NCBI GenBank assembly: GCA_029964075.1
Contig: CM057136.1
Location: 8,370,001-8,434,000, forward strand
Direction of reading: 5' to 3'
Length of the DNA: 64,000 nucleotides
Source of the DNA: Patiria pectinifera
Taxonomy: Eukaryota; Echinodermata; Asteroidea; Valvatida; Asterinidae
Notes under the pieces: model-generated
Databases searched by the model: none
What the model saw: only the letters and a program-made list of their open reading frames with translations
Told to the model about the DNA's origin: nothing
Position numbers and translations under genes: made by a program
Part shown: one piece after another, positions 57,961 through 64,000 of the stretch
Numbering within the stretch: the stretch's first letter is position 1
Layout of the letters: each line of letters starts with the position of its first letter

Positions 57961-58703
57961 ATTTGCTATATGCTTAGCATAATGCATCTCATGGTGTGTG
58001 TGGGTGGTACCTTTTTCGTCTGGTAACCCAAAATGAATTTGAAAATCTTGAAGTCACCCAGACAATGGTTTGTTGTTTACTTTAATCATTTCTGTTAACA
58101 ACTTTGTTGCGTGGCTAAGCAAATATTTTCGCGTGGCAGCTCTAGATAACGGGGCCCTTGGCTGCAAAAGATAATACTTCCTCGTAGGTGTTATACTGTG
58201 CATGATTTATTAGTTTGGTAATACCACCTGCTAGCACTGCTCCTTCGCCCTAATCAATTAATCATCAATTTAAGTCTCAAAATAACAGCAGCCTACGACG
58301 GAACTTTTGCCTTCCCGGGGAAAAAAATATGGTGAGGATCGAGTTGTGTTCTTCACAAGAATTCCACAGCAATGAGGAGTGAAAACAAGGTGTGATGGAC
58401 TATTTCTGGAACGGAGAATTGGGCCGGCAATAATGTGACACTTCCAAGTCGATTTGGGACGTCGTGGGTATTAGGTGTATCATTAAATAAGTCATCAAGT
58501 CAGGGACGCGACCAACACACAGCCCAGATCCTCGTATCAGTCTTAACCATTTTAACGGCTTACAGTACAAGTGGGCAGCTTCCACACAATATCTAAATGT
58601 AAAATGTATAAAGACGACGGATCAGTAAACTCGATCGGTGCTGACTTCTCACTTTAGCATTCATGAATGACTGGTTATGATCTCATCATTTTATAGACTA
58701 CTT

Positions 58704-58941
58704 CAAGGGCGGATCCGGGGGGGGCCAAAGGGGGCCATGCCCCCCCCCCCCCAAACGAAACCATTTTTTTTTTTTTTATGTGACATCGCAATAAAGGCAG
58801 GCAATGAGTACACCACCATCTTTTCCTCAAAAAAACATTGGTTAAAGTGGTCAGAAATTGCCTCAGATCGCACCACAGAGCATCTAGAATCCAAAAAAAA
58901 AATTTGGCCCCCCAAAAAATTGTGTTCTGGATCCGCCCTTG
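58704..58941. mobile_element. hAT-like MITE with perfect 8-bp target duplication
   Basis: 238 bp. Termini CAAGGGCGGATCC and GGATCCGCCCTTG. GACTACTT on both sides (58696-58703 and 58942-58949). The C14 and T14 runs inside are in the range where polymerase slippage or assembly errors occur. A reverse-oriented relative is at 62083-62370. Confidence 0.92.
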
Positions 58942-59244
58942 GACTACTTCGGCGAACCGTATTTGGAGCGCTAAAGCGAAGGCGAAGGCGAAGGCGAATT
59001 TGTGACGTCAGTCTATAAATTCTTATTCTTGCTAATTTCGAAGCGAATGTTTCATATTGTCAAATAAAAGGTAATGACCACCATTTGCAAACATTTAAAA
59101 ACTAAACTGGAAAGAGATCATGAACTATCCTACTTGACTGTAAGTAAATCAAGCATCATGTGAAACTGTTTCGCCTATGGGTAGGCTATGCTGTCATGTT
59201 CAAAAATGATTGCTGATTAAAACCACTTGATGTTTGAAATGCTG

Positions 59245-59754
59245 TACAGGGTGAGTAACAAAAACACCGAAACCCAAATGTCGGGACCATTGTTTGAGTA
59301 AAATTCAGCATGTAGCACTTTGAAAATCTAGAATATGAAAGCCCAATTTATATAGCTATCTTGCAGTACAAGAATCATTAAAATCACTCATGTACTTTTC
59401 AAGTTAGGGAATTTTAAACACAACCACCGTTTTAAAGTTCTGTCCACGTAACACAAAAAAGGTGTGCGTTCTTTCAGCAAAACGAAAACAATTCACACAC
59501 ATCCCTATGTGATTTTTTTCGTTTTGCTGAATGAACACTTACCTTTTTGTGATCCGTGGACTGAACTTTAAACGATGGTTGTGTTTAAAATTCCCTACCT
59601 TGAAAAGTATATGAGTGATTTTAATGATTCTTATACTACAAAAAAGCTTATGAATTGGGATTTTGTATTCTAGATTTTGAAGGGGCTACATGCAGAACTT
59701 CACTAAAACAATGGTCCCGACACTTGGGTTTCACTTTTTTTGACTCACCCTGTA
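59245..59754. mobile_element. Complete TACAGGGTGAGT MITE
   Basis: 510 bp, almost wholly two inverted arms (TACAGGGTGAGTAACAAAAA to TTTTTTTGACTCACCCTGTA) meeting at a CAAAACGAAAA / TTTTCGTTTTG centre. Half copies lie at 23161-23345 and 29590-29699. Confidence 0.92.
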
Positions 59755-60584
59755 TAGACATAGAGTCACATGTAGGTGTGTAAGTTGTAATGTAAGTTGT
59801 TGCAAGTCAAGTTAATTGTTGAAAGTCTCATTTTGTGCTTCACTTTCACCAAATGAAGTTGCGCCTCTGTATTGTTGTCCCCACCTCCCTGTTGAGAACG
59901 ATGTTGAAGGTGAGGATTTTTTTAAAGAGGTTTTAGAAGTACAACCTCGTGCAACCTTATGTTTAATTCCGTCCTTTTATTGAAAGTATTTGTCATTCAT
60001 ACCATATCCTCCACTTTGAGCTTGAAACACGACCATTCTGCTTTTAATGCAATGGGTTGACACTGAGCCGGAAATCGGAATGATTAATGCAATTATTTGC
60101 ATTAGATCCTTATAGCATATCATAATGTACCGAGCAAAGCAAATAGCCAACATTTCATCCCCACGACTCTCAGACATAGCGGTTTCAGTTGACCTACGTT
60201 CAGAGAGCACCGGCAAACATTCACTGGCGACCGACGGCAATAAATGTTTCACTCGTCATCAGAGAGTGAAACATCAATTTAAAGACGCCGTGAGTATTTT
60301 TGTCTCTCTCTCTCTCTCTAAGATCATGACATGGGCTTGGTAAGATCAAGACGGATCTCTTGAAATGCCTCTTTTATACCGGAATCCCGTGTTAGATACG
60401 ACCAACGATAGATATACGAGCTAATAAAATGCCCAGACCCGACGTGTTTGTTAAGGACATTGATTTACGGCAATTGATTCCCAGGAGATGACTTCATGTG
60501 TTTCTCTTCTTTCTCTCTGAAGCTTTTTCCAAGACGAGGTCTCGCTTTTGTGAAATTATCACGGTACAAACATTACACAAATGA
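59755..60584. other. Unassigned sequence with a CT microsatellite
   Basis: (TC)n at 60302-60318. No exon or TIR recognised. Confidence 0.45.
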
Positions 60585-60970
60585 GGACTGGTAATTGGAT
60601 CTTGTTCGGAAAAGCAGCGTCTCTTTGTCTGAATATGTTTCCAAGAAATCGTAGAAATTATTTTTCAAACCCTTTTGTGCATAGATGCAAGAGAGATTGG
60701 TGTCATCTGTCCTTGTTTTTTATCATGCTCACGTGACATGGTTCGTGACGCGGTGCAAGAATTGTCTTTTTTAAACCAGAATAGGAATGGTAATTGGATC
60801 TTGTTTGGAAAAGAAGCGACTCTTTGTCTGAAAATGTTTTCCACGAAATCGTGGCAATCATTTTCATACCCTTTTGTGCGAAGATGAAAGCGAAATTAAT
60901 ACAGCCTGTCATATGTCTGCTTTTTTTAAAATCATGCTCACGTGACATGGTTCGTGACAAGATTCAAAAA
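60585..60970. repeat. Tandem duplication, two 199-bp copies
   Basis: TGGTAATTGGATCTTGTTCG...CATGCTCACGTGACATGG and a second copy starting at about 60788. Shared blocks include GTCTGAAAATGTTTTCCA-type and CCCTTTTGTGC. About 80% identical by eye. Confidence 0.88.
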
Positions 60971-61307
60971 TGTACTTTTTGAAGCAAAAAAATAAGGCTA
61001 TACAAATGTCACACGACCACAGAGAAATTAGCAATTCTAACTCAGCATTACAAGCCGGAAAACAAAACACGTCTATAAGACAAAACACACAAGACCAGCC
61101 GATGACAGGAAATGAGGTTTACATAGAACAAACAGACATAGAGAAAGGAAAAACACTGAGAATAAAGTTATGGTGAATAGTTCAAGTAATGAAGTTTTTC
61201 TAGACGGAACATGATAGATCACATTTGCGATCAGTCACCGCGAGCTGAAAGTACTGATCTGCATTCCCAATTTGTATTGGGATCAAACAATACACTTGAT
61301 GTCTAGA

Positions 61308-61790
61308 GTGGGGCACATGTGGTCTAGTGATAAAGCACTAGTAATGATCAAAGTAATGATCGTGAGATTGTGGGTACGTGTTTATGGTGTAAATCGAGGA
61401 CACACACGTGCAACATCATCGATGAATCGAGGACAGGAACCAAATCGAGGACGACCTCTATTAGAAAACGTGTACAAAACCAATGAGAGCTGTTGCAAAA
61501 GAGTACAAACAAACAAAAAGGGAAGAGGAACGATAGAAACTCCTCGATTTACACCATAAACAAACGTGCTGGTTCGAAGCCCGCCGTGGCCATGTGTGTT
61601 GTGCCCTTGAGTATAAGGCCCTTAACCTCAATTACTCCTCTCGACCCAGGTGTTAAATAGGTACCGGCATTATTCCATGCTTAGAAGGTAACGGACTCGC
61701 TGTGGAGGAGGTGTGGCGATCCCCCCACAGCAGCATTTCATGGACTCGAGTCTAGCCCAATTGCTTTGAAAGAGAGATGGACCCTCCGTT
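61308..61790 (+). mobile_element. tRNA-derived SINE, family S2, split by a TIR insertion
   Basis: Head GTGGTCTAGTGATAAAGC (A-box-like) at 61320. The B box CTGGTTCGAAGCCCG and body GTTGTGCCCTTGAG, CGACCCAGGTGTTAAATAGG, TACCGGCATTATTCC lie from 61569 on. Between them sits the element at 61381-61563. Confidence 0.78.
61381..61563. mobile_element. Small TIR element inside the SINE
   Basis: Perfect 20-bp ends TTTATGGTGTAAATCGAGGA, inverted at 61541-61560. ACGTG precedes it and follows three bases after it, a possible 5-bp target duplication. Three AATCGAGGAC units occur inside. Confidence 0.8.
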
Positions 61791-62082
61791 CTTGTGAACA
61801 CAGGTTCGTCCCCTTTTTTAAACATCTCTAAAACCTATTTTCCTTTCGTTCTATTAGTTGACTGCGTTCATCCACTGCAATACAACATCGGGATATTAAA
61901 CATCGGGATATTAAATTTGTAAAATACTTTTACAAATCCAATTCATTTGGAAGTCGATATTTGTTTATACTGCTGAACTCAGTACCCCCCAAATGTTTGG
62001 GGAAAAAAACCACTTGTTTTGCAGCATCCGAATCTTTAAAAAAAATCTGAACTCTTGCTTATTTTGTCGTGGAGTGCCGTGG

Positions 62083-62370
62083 CTTCGAGCAAGGGCGTCA
62101 ATCTCTTCTCAAAATGGGGTGGGGGGGGGGTCGTAGGCCCTACATGTAACTTGATGAGCACCAATGCGAGCGCGAAGCGCGAAGCCCTAACGGCTTGGCA
62201 TTCGGGGCCACTTAAGGGCCGCGCAAAAAAATGGATTCTAGATACTCTGTGGTGCAATCTGAGGCAATTTTCGACCACTAAAACCAATTCTATTTAGCAA
62301 AACATCATATTTTTCTGAGCTATAGAATCATTATAGGCTACAATTTTGATTCGGGGGCGACAAAAAGTCG
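62083..62370. repeat. Decayed relative of the 58704-58941 hAT MITE (reverse orientation)
   Basis: Begins CAAGGGCGTCAATC. CTCTGTGGTGCAATCTGAGG and TCGACCACTAAAACCAAT are the reverse complement of blocks in 58704-58941. The right terminus is unclear. Confidence 0.6.
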
Positions 62371-62825
62371 GGGGACAAACGATATGATATCCCCCACTTT
62401 AACGCCCATGGGTTCGAATCCAGCCTGGGGTTATGGTGAGTTAGTTTCTGCATTCAACTTGACGTTGAACAATAGAGGATAATAGGGTTAGTATAAGGAG
62501 TCACGGTCACATGAGGGGAGCAGTATTTACGAAGTCTTTGGCGACGTGAAAAATGGACAAAGGGAATCTGTTACAATAGAGAATATCAAAATTCCAAGCG
62601 AGAGGAAATAAAGCATGAACGACTTTCTATGTGTGGCTGGGCGGATAAAGTACTTCGAAATTACGCATTTGAAAACGAACTCATTTTATGTTTTTATCTC
62701 AGGAAAATATTATGATGTTATTTGGAATTTCACATTTTTTGAAAGCAACTGACATACCCACACAGAATAGGTAAAATAATTGAGGAAAGAAGACAAATAA
62801 GCGTTGGGAATAATGAAGTTCGCCT
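62371..62825. other. SINE-like B-box scrap, otherwise unassigned
   Basis: 62411-62430 has GGGTTCGAATCCAGCCTGGG, a Pol III B-box-like tRNA/SINE remnant on the plus strand. No body recognised. Confidence 0.4.
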
Positions 62826-63043
62826 ACACTCTAAAGACTGTCCTTAGCACTTAAACACAATTTTGCTAAGTAAACATGTTTAGAATTAAGCTAAGCATTA
62901 CGTGTCCAATTTCTGAACACTAATGCTTAATCGCTAAACACTATCTGTCAATACTCCCAACATGTTTAGTATTTGTTGCAAACTGATACCAAGAAAGTGT
63001 TTAGAAAAGTGTTAATTGCTAAACACAGTTTTTGCAGTGTAAG
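62826..63043. mobile_element. MITE with TACACTCTAAAGACTGT ends
   Basis: TACACTCTAAAGACTGT at left, inverted ACAGTTTTTGCAGTGTA at right. The interior has repeated CTAAACAC / GTGTTTAG motifs. Confidence 0.7.
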
Positions 63044-64000
63044 TTCATGAATGTCATTAGATTTAAAACTGTTGAAAACAAAAATCATCAGAATCGTCCC
63101 TAAATCAGAAAAAAAATCGGGGTTACAGTTCTAAGGAGCGTTCGCACCCCCACTGGGAACGCAACATGAGAATATATACGACGCACGAAGGAGCCATGGT
63201 TACGGAGGCAAAGGTACCTGAATGGGTTCTCCAGACCACTACGAAATTCCCTGCACACTACCTTTTGGTGACTTCAAGACGGTTCTAAGTCAACCGAATT
63301 CAAGTGCTTCTCTTCACTTTGCTTCGCAGACGCAATTCAGAGACAATTGTTTTTACATCTTTCAAGACGACGGAAGCTGCATCTTGTTATAATTCTGCAA
63401 AAGTTGAGGTGATTCACCGATCGATAAGGTTCAAGCCACTATGTATACATCGTTACCCGGAGAGACCATAATCCAGAAAGCGCGATTTAATTGTAAAATG
63501 GAAATGATGTAAAGCCAACATCCTGTTTTGTTATTCAATTATTCATGGGATCAAATTAAAGAAAAAAAAACACAGTTTGAATTCAAGCCAAGCCAAAAAC
63601 AAAATGCAGGAACATTTTTTTAATGTTTGATCAAGGCCAACCTGTTAACAGCGCTACTTTTGTCATTTGAGCTTTGACCAAATGATGACCTTTGACACCA
63701 GTTTGGTCATGTGACATGTTGGGACCGGGCTACTGATACTTATGACAAAGTGTAGTTGAAAGCGGTCAAAGTAGGTAGGATCTAGGAGCAATATACAATG
63801 TCAACGTTTGTTACTAACTAACTAACGAACGGACTAACGGAGAGGCATGATGATTTGTTGGGTTATTATCCCGCAGCTAAAAACAGTTTTAATAACATAA
63901 ACAGAAGTTCCCTCAATCTTAACCATGCAGTGGTGATTCACCCAATACGACATTGCGCATGCCCAAGTAAAGATTGTGAACGGTGAACCAATAAAATGAT
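63044..64000. other. Unassigned sequence
   Basis: No exon, TIR pair or SINE recognised. Confidence 0.4.

Noticed and set aside
60703..60982. Overlapping small frames with similar peptides
   Set aside because: Produced by the 199-bp tandem duplication, with no start or splice support.

Overview
This is eukaryotic genomic DNA: AT-rich, intron-bearing and crowded with degraded transposons, tRNA-derived SINEs and minisatellites. The gene content and repeat style suggest a marine invertebrate, probably a deuterostome (echinoderm, hemichordate or amphioxus-like). That placement is inference and was not tested by any search.

Only one host gene could be supported. The minus strand from 8829 down to 1 carries eight consecutive exons encoding about 585 residues of the ectodomain of a RET receptor tyrosine kinase. 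They cover cadherin-like domains 1-4 and most of the cysteine-rich domain. The call rests on the cysteine-rich exon (1661-1437), which carries the vertebrate RET pattern (GRCKWRQ, FSTCSP, TCPDG, CPQDC). All seven internal junctions have GT/AG borders and matching intron phases. The signal-peptide exon, the end of the cysteine-rich domain, the transmembrane helix and the kinase were not found. The 3' part should lie beyond position 1. The 5' exon is either hidden in the repeat-rich sequence above 8829 or lies beyond the window.

The RET introns are full of insertions: a MITE beside the cysteine-rich exon (611-975), a CACTCAACC-TIR MITE (1792-2225), a SINE (2900-2995) and a 676-bp Mutator-like element with a perfect 9-bp target duplication. 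The last one lies 13 nt from a RET splice donor (6215-6890).

From 8.8 to 64 kb I see no second convincing host gene. There is a 5'-truncated non-LTR retrotransposon with an open reverse transcriptase (11260-13600, minus) and three shorter relatives, two of them internally deleted. Three 3' fragments come from other CR1/L2-like LINEs. Many TIR/palindromic MITEs are present, two of them hAT-like with perfect 8-bp duplications (14312-14676 and 58704-58941). tRNA-derived SINEs occur, one of them split by a later insertion. Minisatellites lie at 10.6, 33.2-33.9, 42.5, 47.3-48.0 and 52.2-52.6 kb. The 47-48 kb array is unusual because its second half is the reverse complement of its first half. I found no CRISPR array and no operon-like or prokaryotic system.
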